A DNA stretch of 63,825 nt, taken from JAPHTQ01 sp050287105. GTDB taxonomy: Bacteria; Pseudomonadota; Gammaproteobacteria; Thiohalomonadales; Thiohalomonadaceae. This document shows, piece after piece, positions 55,201 to 63,138 of the stretch (the first letter of the stretch is position 1; the number at the start of each line of letters is the position of its first letter). Location: positions 1-63,825 of the forward strand of contig JBNKBG010000003.1 in NCBI GenBank assembly GCA_050287105.1. The letters run 5' to 3'. A program made the position numbers and the translations under genes. The notes below the pieces were generated by a model. It worked only from the letters and a program-made list of their open reading frames with translations, did not search any database and was not told the origin of the DNA.

Positions 55201-55592
55201 GGGTTAACTTTGTGTGCACCCGTCAATGTAGCGTTACTACCGGTCGGTTTATAAACAAACGACCAGGCGTAACTCAGTTCACCACTGCCAGTGGTGGTCG
55301 AGCCGCTGCCATCGAGATATGCCGTATAGGGATCATTGCCATTGTTGCAAGCCAGTGGAACTGTGGCCCTTGTATAGACCTCGCCTCGCAGTAGAGTCTC
55401 GCAAATGCCTCCGGCATCGGCAACCAGCGTTGGGGAGTTTGTGTTGGAGTTTTGAGAACCGTTATTGTTGTTACTCGAAGAACCACCCCCGCCACCGCAG
55501 CCGACTGATAACAGGGTGATCAGCAGTAGCAATGGCAATGCAATTGGGATCTGGAACCTTCCCTGGAAAGTACATTTGTAGCTCGACATCAT
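52284..55592 (-). CDS. Giant multihaem c-type cytochrome lipoprotein, 33 haem motifs, 1102 aa
   Basis: A lipoprotein signal ends in LLSVGC (C32), then a low-complexity linker (SSSNNNNGSQ) and a PKD-like immunoglobulin domain (residues about 55-165, with DGSGSTTTGSGELSYAWSF). From about residue 190 to the end I count 31 CxxCH and two CxxxxCH motifs (CGMVGCH, CAASGCH), 33 in all. They alternate in repeats: a CxxCHDG site, then a SxxH histidine, a second CxxCH(TT), then an FDH/VDH histidine. The extra histidines occur about once per haem, consistent with bis-His ligation. This resembles the Geobacter CxxxxCH/CXXCH repeat family. Probably exported and surface- or periplasm-facing for electron transfer; partners are not adjacent. 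AGGGAAG precedes the start. Confidence 0.92.
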   Translation of the reverse strand: MMSSYKCTFQGRFQIPIALPLLLLITLLSVGCGGGGGSSSNNNNGSQNSNTNSPTLVADAGGICETLLRGEVYTRATVPLACNNGNDPYTAYLDGSGSTTTGSGELSYAWSFVYKPTGSNATLTGAHKVNPTFVPDVAGAYAVQLVVSSRGVSSPRAVAMVVALDNATLNPDYAANPAAHRYPFHGGLSNDCSVCHSGRYSSVPAKSGTHIATSDSCQTCHSPIGFTAVSFVDHREIFGTCSDCHDGVIAIGKSAAHIETTQECSDCHTTTSFLPLNPDGSFDHTNTSSPCSACHNGVVAPGTDSAPNPPGHPTVSVECNNCHTTATFASPFVNHYAVTPGSCGMVGCHDGLNSAITSKNSAPNPHPDTGNITQACDLCHSTTTFNLNGLFDHGVLARHPIACKSCHDGLNATGMSSNHISTSVSSDCSDCHHTSSFIGGFVDHTSTDVTSKQCTDCHDGTTAPGIPTTPLYPQPLEDIHTAAAGQPCDDCHTAGGSFGLATVDHSGFDAFTDCNSCHDGTTATGKSVSHLVTTAQCSVCHDPQLDTFAGGAFDHSAVSIIGTVSTPTCVSCHDGTTALGRSVTHVPLPTPGEDCLACHGTGFSSFALDTFDHAAAGISNNCTSCHDGLPHDGVVVIAAPNSHIPTTADCSACHTSTLNGPGINGTSSSGFTTATRFVSAVHPAYTTGCSSCHNGLYDNAVYAATFYSSPVTSTHSTANSSGWECNACHTTTGGFAEINPVNHLDPAVQAQQCVSCHVDGNTVQPVGKSGAHPPTSDSCQDCHQTGGSFIAGFDHTTLDVGGVNHGLACAGCHDGLVATGKHSNHLPTTRDCSVCHAGYPPTASSFAGGSFDHTGTEMIGRQCMDCHDNTIAIGKSASHPVTNADCGACHSTEGTFATNATGGFDHTGVTTGCAASGCHAAGTSGVVDITDDPNPLPHIPIIGQSGEINCYSCHRSAGGTFANASMDHSVVTSISCQSCHDGNHDGSNAAHVVTPKSSNHFVTSVAACASCHTSTSSWSAVDYNHISNDGYPGDHSTRRISSCVQCHDDSPPNADISGFPHATYGTTCAACHASDGTREHGNPLGSRYYNCGSCHRVSSSSW

Positions 55593-55924
55593 TTCATCTT
55601 CCCTAACCGCCCGAACAGTGATAGTTGAGGCGTATTACCACCTACCACATAATTTGTTGCGGCGATCCTAGGAGGATTGCCTAAAGTAAAATGTGCCTTG
55701 GTTCACTAAGACGCTTATTTTTAGCCATACATTCATTCTATGTGCGCATAAATCGGCAAAATCACCTTACCCCGCTACACGAGAATCACCAGCGCACGGC
55801 GTCGTCTGTTCAGAGCTGGCACGCCGCGTTGCTTATTAAATTCGTTCGGGATTTTTGACGCCAGCGCCGCTGGCCTGGTGATGAAGTCGAGGGGTATGAA
55901 AGCGGGGAGTTGAGTTTGCTACTA
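55593..55924. other. Intergenic region upstream of the cytochrome gene
   Basis: 332 bp between DUF817 and the cytochrome gene, both on the reverse strand. It must hold the cytochrome promoter, but I find no clear -10/-35 pair. Notable is a hairpin with 7 of 8 pairs (GCGATCCT-AGG-AGGATTGC, 55662-55680) in the leader, and a GCCAGC/GCTGGC palindrome (55862-55876) nearer the DUF817 stop without a T tract. I see no c-di-GMP riboswitch core, which controls some multihaem cytochromes elsewhere. Confidence 0.5.
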
Positions 55925-56749
55925 TCAGGCTACATCCAGAACTTGTTGAGCGCGTAAAGACGCTGAGCGCGTTTGCGGACGATTTACCAGTGAAACTAGT
56001 ACGAAACTGATCAGCATCAGAAGATACCAGGCGATGATCTTCTGCCAGCTCACCATGCTCCATACACCATTTTGCGACGGATAGATCCAGACCCTGGCAT
56101 AGGTAGCCAGATTTTCTGCAAGCCAGATGAAAAAGGCTACCAACGAGAAACCAAGTACCAACGGCATCCGCCGGTAATACGCATCAATACGGAACAGGAT
56201 CCAAACCCGGCCGAAGAGCAGCAGACTTGCAGCGACCAACCACCAGCGGATGTCATAGAAGTAATGGTGAGTAAAGAAATTCAGGTAAATTAGCAACGCC
56301 AGGATCGCCGTCGCCCACAGCGGTGGATAGCCAGTAAAGCGAAACTCGAAAATACGCCAGACTCGGGCAATATAACTCCCCACCGCGCTATACATGAAAC
56401 CGGCAAACAGGGGCACATTACCGATCGCCAGTACTGCTTCCCCCGGGTAGTGCCACGAAGCGATCCCTGGCGAGGTCTTGAACAGCTCCATTCCCGTCGC
56501 CACCAGATGAAACACCACGATAACCGCCGCTTCGCGCGGTGTCTCCAGACGCAATGCCAGCAACAAAAGCTGTGTCACCACAGCGACGACGAACAAAAAG
56601 TCGTAGCGGGCGATGGAGGCAAAGGGATACCAGAGCTGAGTCAGAAGGATGAAGAAGAGCAACGTACCTGCAAACAGGCAAGCCCACGCCTGTTTCAGGC
56701 CAAACAACCAGAATTCATGGGCTAAACGTCTTACGCGCTCCAACTTCAC
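55925..56749 (-). CDS. DUF817 family membrane protein (YoaT-like)
   Basis: 274 residues and about eight membrane segments. The segment SWHYPGEAVLAIGNVPLFAGF followed by MYSAVGSYIARVWRIF is characteristic of DUF817, to which Bacillus YoaT belongs. Function is unknown in the family. The C-terminus is polar (RPQTRSASLRAQQVLDVA). It is 54 bp downstream of guaA on the same strand and upstream of the cytochrome gene. Confidence 0.82.
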   Translation of the reverse strand: MKLERVRRLAHEFWLFGLKQAWACLFAGTLLFFILLTQLWYPFASIARYDFLFVVAVVTQLLLLALRLETPREAAVIVVFHLVATGMELFKTSPGIASWHYPGEAVLAIGNVPLFAGFMYSAVGSYIARVWRIFEFRFTGYPPLWATAILALLIYLNFFTHHYFYDIRWWLVAASLLLFGRVWILFRIDAYYRRMPLVLGFSLVAFFIWLAENLATYARVWIYPSQNGVWSMVSWQKIIAWYLLMLISFVLVSLVNRPQTRSASLRAQQVLDVA

Positions 56750-56803
56750 TCCCCGCAGGCAGGTTGGGATTGTCAGGAAATCGGTTGTAACGTCATCCGA
56801 GAG

Positions 56804-58381
56804 TTATTCCCACTCAATGGTCCCCGGCGGCTTGCCGGTAATGTCGTAGACCACGCGGGAGATGCCGTTGATCTCGTTGACGATACGGCGCGAGACATGA
56901 TCGAGGAAATCATAGGGCAGGTGCGCCCAACGAGCGGTCATGAAGTCGATGGTCTCCACTGCGCGCAGTGCCACCACGTATTCGTAGCGACGACCGTCGC
57001 CGGTCACGCCGACCGATTTAACCGGCAGGAAAACGGTAAAGGCCTGGGAGGTCTTGTCGTAGAGATCGTGTTTACGCAGCTCTTCGATATAGATGTGATC
57101 GGCCAGTCGCAGAATGTCGGCATACTCTTTCTTCACCTCGCCGAGGATGCGCACACCCAGACCCGGTCCGGGAAAAGGATGGCGGTAAACCATGTCGGCG
57201 GGCAGGCCCAGCTCGACACCGAGGCGGCGTACCTCGTCCTTAAAGAGTTCGCGTAGCGGCTCCACCAGCTTGAGCTTCATGTGCTCCGGCAGGCCGCCGA
57301 CGTTGTGGTGGGACTTGATCAGATGCGCCTTGCCGGATTTGGCCCCGGCCGACTCGATCACGTCAGGATAGATGGTGCCCTGCGCCAGCCATTTGGCTGA
57401 GGAAAGCTTACCCGCTTCCTCCTCAAAGATTTCGATGAAGAGATTACCGATAATCTTGCGCTTCTGCTCCGGGTCGTTGACCCCTTTCAGGGCATCAAGG
57501 AAACGCTGCTCTGCATCGACGCGGATCACCTTGACCCCCATGTGCTCGGCGAAGGTGGCCATCACCTGGTCACCCTCTTTGTAGCGCAGCAGACCGTTGT
57601 CGACGAAGACACAGGTGAGCTGGTCACCAATCGCCTTGTGCAGCAGCGCGGCGACCACTGAGGAGTCGACCCCGCCGGAGAGGCCGAGGATCACCTCTTC
57701 CTTGCCCACCTGCTCATTCACTGCGCGGGTGGCGTCGTCGATGATGTTGTCCGCGGTCCACAGGGCGTCACAGCCGCAGATGGTATGCACAAAGCGCTCA
57801 ATAATGCGTTGGCCCTGAGCGGTATGGGTCACCTCAGGATGGAATTGCAGACCATAGAAACGGCGTGCCTCATCGGCCATACCGGCCACGGGAGCCGATT
57901 CGGTGGAGGCCATGATCCTGAAGCCCTCCGGGATATCGATGACCCGGTCGCCATGACTCATCCACACATCCAGCAGGCCGTAACCCTCGTCGCTGACATG
58001 GTCCTCGATCTCCCGCAGCAGGTCAGTATGACCATGGGCGCGGACCCTGGCATAACCGTATTCGTGGTGGTCAGCATTCTCCACTCGGCCGCCCAGCTGC
58101 GCCGCCATGGTCTGCATGCCGTAACAGATCCCCAGTACAGGTATCCCCAGGTCGAAAACCAGTGCCGGCGCCACTGGCGCCTCAGCAGCGGTGGTACTCT
58201 CCGGCCCACCGGAAAGGATGATGCCGTTGGGGTTGAAGGCGCGAATATCCGCCTCCGCCATGTCGTAGGGGTGAAGTTCGCAGTAAACCCCCGCTTCGCG
58301 CACGCGGCGGGCGATAAGCTGGGTGTACTGGGAACCGAAGTCCAGGATCAGGATGCGCTGGGCGTGAATATCTGTCGACAT
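56804..58381 (-). CDS. guaA: GMP synthase (glutamine-hydrolysing)
   Basis: Converts XMP to GMP. 525 residues: class I glutamine amidotransferase domain with catalytic cysteine in GICYGMQTMAAQLGG and histidine in LQFHPEVTHT, an ATP-pyrophosphatase domain with LGLSGGVDSSVVAALLH, and the dimerisation domain ending PPGTIEWE. guaB, its common neighbour, is not in the window. Confidence 0.97.
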   Translation of the reverse strand: MSTDIHAQRILILDFGSQYTQLIARRVREAGVYCELHPYDMAEADIRAFNPNGIILSGGPESTTAAEAPVAPALVFDLGIPVLGICYGMQTMAAQLGGRVENADHHEYGYARVRAHGHTDLLREIEDHVSDEGYGLLDVWMSHGDRVIDIPEGFRIMASTESAPVAGMADEARRFYGLQFHPEVTHTAQGQRIIERFVHTICGCDALWTADNIIDDATRAVNEQVGKEEVILGLSGGVDSSVVAALLHKAIGDQLTCVFVDNGLLRYKEGDQVMATFAEHMGVKVIRVDAEQRFLDALKGVNDPEQKRKIIGNLFIEIFEEEAGKLSSAKWLAQGTIYPDVIESAGAKSGKAHLIKSHHNVGGLPEHMKLKLVEPLRELFKDEVRRLGVELGLPADMVYRHPFPGPGLGVRILGEVKKEYADILRLADHIYIEELRKHDLYDKTSQAFTVFLPVKSVGVTGDGRRYEYVVALRAVETIDFMTARWAHLPYDFLDHVSRRIVNEINGISRVVYDITGKPPGTIEWE

Positions 58382-58438
58382 GGTGTGGTCTCGAAACCCG
58401 TGGAAAGGGGGGAATTATACATGTTTGGCAGCCAGCAG

Positions 58439-58849
58439 TTAGCCCTCCCGTACCACCTCGTGCGTCACCGGGGCAAAACTGCGGTACATGGCGGTCACTC
58501 CGCAATAGCGTTCAAGGGAGAGATCGATGGCCTTGAGGAGTTTGTCATCGGGGAGATCGTTACTGACATGGTAGATGATGTGGAAAGAAGAGAGCGTCTT
58601 GGGATGCTCCTCGGTCTCCCCGGCAACCACCTCGACACGAAAGCTTGCCGGTTCGCAACGCATCTTGCGCAGAATTGAAATCACATCCATCGCCGTACAA
58701 CCCGCCAAGCCGGCCAGCAACAATTGCTTGGGACGGAATCCCCTGCCCTCACCGCCCACTGCAGTCGGCGCATCCATCACGACCTTTTCGTCATCACTCC
58801 CCTTCGCTTCGAAGCGTAACCCACCACACCACTCAACATTTATCTGCAT
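58439..58849 (-). CDS. OsmC family protein, 136 aa
   Basis: OsmC/Ohr-like fold, a family of peroxide-related or stress proteins. GFRPKQLLLAGLAGCTAMDV contains the first conserved cysteine (C62-64 region); the second is seen as LERYCGVTAMYRSFAPVT. GGGGAG seven bases before the ATG at 58849 fixes the start; a frame reaching 58891 has no such site. This resembles the YhfA subgroup more than the peroxidase OsmC, so the hydroperoxide role is not certain. Confidence 0.85.
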   Translation of the reverse strand: MQINVEWCGGLRFEAKGSDDEKVVMDAPTAVGGEGRGFRPKQLLLAGLAGCTAMDVISILRKMRCEPASFRVEVVAGETEEHPKTLSSFHIIYHVSNDLPDDKLLKAIDLSLERYCGVTAMYRSFAPVTHEVVREG

Positions 58850-59101
58850 ATAAACACTCCCCTTAACGATATATTCCACCAGAATAAGCACGTGCTGCTA
58901 TAACATAGCCAGATCAGACAATACACATCATCCTGCGAAAGCCTTTAGATCATCGCGACATGCTTCTCATGAATGAACACGGATGATACAGTGACCGACA
59001 GAAAACCCGGATGGTTATCTTTGATATTTTGGGAGACCATTACCCGGTGCACCATTTCCACCAAGGGCAATAGTAATGAGTCGCATGCTGAATATCGATC
59101 A

Positions 59102-61465
59102 ATGAATAGAAACGAATACCTCGCAATACAGACACCCCGAATCTACAAGTTTATGCAGACCTTCTGCTATTCCCTCGTGTCGACCCTGGCGGTGACAGCA
59201 ACATCTGTTCAAGCAGCCACGCTTGCCGAACTCAGCATAGAGGAACAGCAGTGGCTGGCGGCACATCCCCATATACAACCCAGCAATGACAACATGTTGC
59301 CTCTCATACTGGGGCTACTCCTAAGTATCGCTATCGTGACGATTGTCGCCCTGCTCCTGAAACTCCGGCACGACAGACCGCAACCGACCCTGGCGGAATC
59401 AGACCCGCAGTTTGCTACATCCCAGAACATTGTCGATATTGGTACCGTGCTCTGGGATATCCCCAATAAGCATATGTCCTGGTCTCGAGAGACCTTCAAC
59501 ATACTCAACCTGGACCCGGTCAAATACGAAGCCAGTACCGATAATCTCCTGTGTTCGATCCAGGAGAATGACCGCAAGCGCATGAGTGACATTTTTGAGG
59601 ATGTACTCCACGGCAGCGGTCTTGAATACGTGCAGGAATTGCATCTGCTGGACATTAATGAGCAACCACGCTTCGCCAAGATCCACTGTCATCTGGAACG
59701 CGATGATGCAGGGAAGCCACTTACCCTGTCGGGGATTATTCACGATATTACCGATCAGAAGCTGGTGGAAATGGCGCTACGGGAAAAGCAACAGACGCTG
59801 CAGTCACTTCTGGATAACGCCCCCATCGGCATCTGGTTCCAGAACACGGAAGGGAAGTTGCTGTTCGTCAATCAGGCGTTTTGCGGCGCCATCGGCATAA
59901 GTGAAGAAGACTTTCTCTCGGTACCCCATTACAGCGTTCTCTACGATCCGGAAATTGCAAAATCATGCATGGCCTCTGACGAGGTAGCCCTGTGTAACGA
60001 AGGCCCCAATGTCAGCTACGAACGGATGCACTTTGTTGACGGTAAATTGCATGACCTTGAGATCATCAAAAGCCGGGTGCATGATGAACACGGACAGTCA
60101 CTGGGGCTGATTGGCCTCAGTATGGATATTACCGACAAGAAACAGGCCGAAGAGAAACTCCTGCATCAGGCCTATTTTGATGAGTTGACCGGCCTCGGAA
60201 ATCGCAACTATCTGATGGAAAACCTGGCCAAGTCACTGGCCAGTGCGAATCGCCACAACCATTACAACGCATTGCTCTTTTTTGACCTGGATAATTTCAA
60301 GATCATCAATGACAGCCTTGGACACCACACCGGTGACATCCTGCTCAAGGAGATCGGCAACCGCCTGAAGGAAGTAATACGCGCAGAGGATACGGTTGCC
60401 CGTCTGGGCGGTGATGAGTTTATCGTCATCCTCAATGATCTGGGTATGGACCAACGTAGCGCCGACGCGCAGGCCCACGACACGGCGGAAAACATACGCA
60501 AGAGACTGGCCCTGCCCTACGACCTGGGAGAACATGAACAGCATGTCACCATGAGTGTCGGTATCAGCATGTTCCCCAATCACGACAATGACGTGCACGA
60601 CATTCTCAAACACGCCGATACCGCCATGTATCGTGCCAAGGACGCAGGACGTAACTCGGTACGTTTCTTCATGCCCAGTATGCAGAAAGAGACGGAAGAA
60701 CGCCTGCTGATGCAGAACATGCTGCGTTATGCCCTGCCGAACAAACAGTTCGCGCTCCACTTCCAGCCACAATACAACCAGCATGGAAAAATCATCGGTG
60801 CCGAAAGCCTGTTGCGTTGGCAACACCCCTCGCAGGGAATGATCTCGCCCTCCCGCTTTATTCCTGTTGCCGAAGAGTCGGGGCAGATCCTCGACATCGG
60901 TGCCTGGGTTCTGCGCGAAAGCTGTAAAACCCTGAAAAGATGGCAGGAGATGGGCGGTAACAACATCACCCTGTCTGCCAACGTCAGCCCACGCCAATTC
61001 CACCAGTCCACCTTCGTTGAGCAGGTGCTGGGGGTTGTCACCGAGACCGGGGTCGACCCGCGCTACCTGGAACTTGAACTGACCGAATCGCTATTGATCG
61101 AACACCTGAGTGACGTCACCGAGAAGATGAACACGTTGAAGCAGCACGGCATCCGTTTTGCCATCGATGATTTTGGTACCGGCTACTCGTCACTGACCTA
61201 TCTCAAACGCATGCCGCTTAATCGCCTCAAAATCGACCAATCCTTTGTCCGCGATCTCAACAGCGACCCCAGTGATGCGTTGATTGTCGAAACCATCATT
61301 GCCATGGCCAGCCACCTGCAATTGGAGGTCATCGCTGAAGGCGTCGAGACCGAGGAGCAACTGCAGTTCCTGGAGAAAAGCGGTTGCACCATGCATCAAG
61401 GCTTCTACTTCAGCCGCCCGCTGGACAGGGAAAGATTTGAAGCGCTTCTCGTTGCAGAGTCCTGA
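59102..61465 (+). CDS. PAS-GGDEF-EAL protein with truncated periplasmic domain, 787 aa
   Basis: From the N-terminus: a signal peptide, a fragment LSIEEQQWLAAHPHIQ that normally opens a family 3 solute-binding sensor, then at once a membrane helix (LPLILGLLLSIAIVTIVALL), two PAS domains (about 110-240 and 245-360), a GGDEF domain with intact RLGGDEFIVIL near residue 435, and an EAL domain (ESLLRWQHPSQG near 566; then ELELTESLL, DDFGTGYSSL). Intact GGDEF suggests diguanylate cyclase activity; the EAL motif reads ESL, so hydrolysis is plausible but not sure. The start is uncertain: ATGs at 58973, 59102 and 59153 lack strong ribosome-binding sites. Confidence 0.82.
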   Translation: MNRNEYLAIQTPRIYKFMQTFCYSLVSTLAVTATSVQAATLAELSIEEQQWLAAHPHIQPSNDNMLPLILGLLLSIAIVTIVALLLKLRHDRPQPTLAESDPQFATSQNIVDIGTVLWDIPNKHMSWSRETFNILNLDPVKYEASTDNLLCSIQENDRKRMSDIFEDVLHGSGLEYVQELHLLDINEQPRFAKIHCHLERDDAGKPLTLSGIIHDITDQKLVEMALREKQQTLQSLLDNAPIGIWFQNTEGKLLFVNQAFCGAIGISEEDFLSVPHYSVLYDPEIAKSCMASDEVALCNEGPNVSYERMHFVDGKLHDLEIIKSRVHDEHGQSLGLIGLSMDITDKKQAEEKLLHQAYFDELTGLGNRNYLMENLAKSLASANRHNHYNALLFFDLDNFKIINDSLGHHTGDILLKEIGNRLKEVIRAEDTVARLGGDEFIVILNDLGMDQRSADAQAHDTAENIRKRLALPYDLGEHEQHVTMSVGISMFPNHDNDVHDILKHADTAMYRAKDAGRNSVRFFMPSMQKETEERLLMQNMLRYALPNKQFALHFQPQYNQHGKIIGAESLLRWQHPSQGMISPSRFIPVAEESGQILDIGAWVLRESCKTLKRWQEMGGNNITLSANVSPRQFHQSTFVEQVLGVVTETGVDPRYLELELTESLLIEHLSDVTEKMNTLKQHGIRFAIDDFGTGYSSLTYLKRMPLNRLKIDQSFVRDLNSDPSDALIVETIIAMASHLQLEVIAEGVETEEQLQFLEKSGCTMHQGFYFSRPLDRERFEALLVAES

Positions 61466-61502
61466 CAGACATCTCTCACCCGAGTAATTACGGAGTCCCC
61501 TC

Positions 61503-62345
61503 ATGAAATATGTCGGCGCCCATGTTAGCGCCAGTGGCGGTGTGGAGAATGCGCCACTCAACGCCGCCGCCATTGGTGCGCGTGCCTTCGCCCTGTTCAC
61601 CAAGAACCAGCGTCAATGGCAGGCCAAACCTCTCACCGAGGAGAGCATCACGGCCTTCGTCGAGAATCTCGCCAATGCGGGCATTGATGCCCGGCATGTC
61701 CTTCCGCATGACAGTTATCTGATCAACCTGGGACACCCCGAAGCCGAGGGGCTGGAAAAATCACGCAACGCCTTTCTCGACGAAATGCAGCGCTGCGAAC
61801 AACTCGGCCTGCCATTGCTTAACTTCCACCCCGGCGCCCACCTCAACAAAATAAGTGAAGAGCAATCCCTGGCCCGCGTGGCCGAGTCGATTAATCGCAC
61901 ACTGGATCAAACCAAGGGTGTTACCGCGGTGATTGAAAATACCGCCGGCCAGGGCACCAACCTGGGATACAGTTTTGAGCACCTGGCGATGATCATTGAT
62001 GGTGTTGAGGACAAGAGCCGTGTCGGCGTCTGCCTCGATACCTGCCACACCTTCACCGCTGGCTACGACCTACGCAGCGCGGAGAGCTGTGCAGAGGTGT
62101 TTACGCAATTCGAACAGCGCGTCGGCTTTGGTTATCTGCGCGGCATGCACCTCAACGACTCCAAAGCCAAATTCGCCTCACGGGTTGACCGCCACCACAG
62201 TCTGGGTAAGGGAGAATTGGGACTGGAGGTGTTTCGCTACATTATGACGGATCCGCGCTTCGATGATATCCCGCTTATCCTGGAAACCATCGACGACTCG
62301 CTCTGGGCGGAAGAGATCCAGTTGCTCTACAGCATGACGGAGTAA
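61503..62345 (+). CDS. nfo: Deoxyribonuclease IV (endonuclease IV)
   Basis: AP endonuclease of base-excision repair. 280 residues with the three-zinc TIM-barrel motifs: IENTAGQGTNLGYSFEHLA, GVCLDTCHTFTAGYDLR and HLNDSKAKFASRVDRHHSLG. AGTCCCCTC precedes the ATG, a weak ribosome-binding site. It lies 37 bp after the GGDEF/EAL gene on the same strand. Confidence 0.95.
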   Translation: MKYVGAHVSASGGVENAPLNAAAIGARAFALFTKNQRQWQAKPLTEESITAFVENLANAGIDARHVLPHDSYLINLGHPEAEGLEKSRNAFLDEMQRCEQLGLPLLNFHPGAHLNKISEEQSLARVAESINRTLDQTKGVTAVIENTAGQGTNLGYSFEHLAMIIDGVEDKSRVGVCLDTCHTFTAGYDLRSAESCAEVFTQFEQRVGFGYLRGMHLNDSKAKFASRVDRHHSLGKGELGLEVFRYIMTDPRFDDIPLILETIDDSLWAEEIQLLYSMTE

Positions 62346-62361
62346 CCTCACGCCGTCACAA

Positions 62362-62370
62362 TGCTATAAT
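62362..62370 (+). promoter_or_regulatory. Extended -10 promoter of cmoAB
   Basis: TGC-TATAAT at 62362-62370 is a perfect extended -10 box 37 bases before the cmoA GTG. No good -35 is seen, as is common for extended -10 promoters. Confidence 0.6.
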
Positions 62371-62406
62371 CCTGCACCGCCGCCAACTCATGAAACCGGT
62401 CGAGCC

Positions 62407-63138
62407 GTGAGCAAAGACAACCTCTACAGCAACGAACAGCAACATATCGTCGACTTCGCCTTCGATGAGCGCGTTGCTGCGGTCTTCCCTGACATGATCC
62501 GTCGCTCGGTTCCCGGCTACGGCGACATCATCGCCCTGCTCGGCCTGTTCGCCGAGCGCTATGCAGTGGCAGGCTCCACCCTTTACGATCTCGGCTGCTC
62601 ACTGGGTGCGGCAACCCTCTCCCTGCGCCGCCGTATCCAGGCTGGCGACTGCCGTATCGTCGCGGTGGATAACTCAACGGCAATGGTGGAGCGCTGCCGT
62701 GAGAACGTCGCCGCCGATCTCTCCGCCACGCCGGTGGAGGTGATCTGTAGTGACATCAGGGAAATCGAGATCAGTAATGCCTCGGTGGTGGTACTTAACT
62801 TCACCCTGCAATTTCTTCCCCCGCAAGAGCGCCTGGCGTTGTTGCGACATATCCATCGCAGCCTGTTGCCGGGTGGCGTATTAATCCTCTCGGAGAAGAT
62901 CCACTGCAATAACGACGAAAGCCAGCTGTTTACTGAATCCATGCACATGGCATTCAAACGCGCTAACGGCTATTCAGAAATGGAGATCAGCGGCAAGCGG
63001 CAGGCACTGGATAATGTCCTGATCACCGACAGCCAGGAGCAGCATCTTGAACGCCTGCATCAGGCAGGCTTCACACAGGTCGAAACCTGGTTCCGCGCCT
63101 TTAACTTTATTTCAATGGCCGCCATCAAATCGTCATGA
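62407..63138 (+). CDS. cmoA: Carboxy-S-adenosyl-L-methionine synthase
   Basis: Makes Cx-SAM, the donor for the cmo5U34 modification of tRNA wobble uridines. 243 residues starting at a GTG. The SAM site is LYDLGCSLGAATLSLRR and downstream motifs VVLNFTLQFLPPQERLALL and PGGVLILSEKI are typical of CmoA. The stop overlaps the cmoB ATG (ATGA). Confidence 0.95.
   Translation: MSKDNLYSNEQQHIVDFAFDERVAAVFPDMIRRSVPGYGDIIALLGLFAERYAVAGSTLYDLGCSLGAATLSLRRRIQAGDCRIVAVDNSTAMVERCRENVAADLSATPVEVICSDIREIEISNASVVVLNFTLQFLPPQERLALLRHIHRSLLPGGVLILSEKIHCNNDESQLFTESMHMAFKRANGYSEMEISGKRQALDNVLITDSQEQHLERLHQAGFTQVETWFRAFNFISMAAIKSS

Noticed and set aside
55593..55924. c-di-GMP riboswitch before the cytochrome gene
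   Set aside because: Such switches control some multihaem cytochromes, but the conserved core is not seen here.
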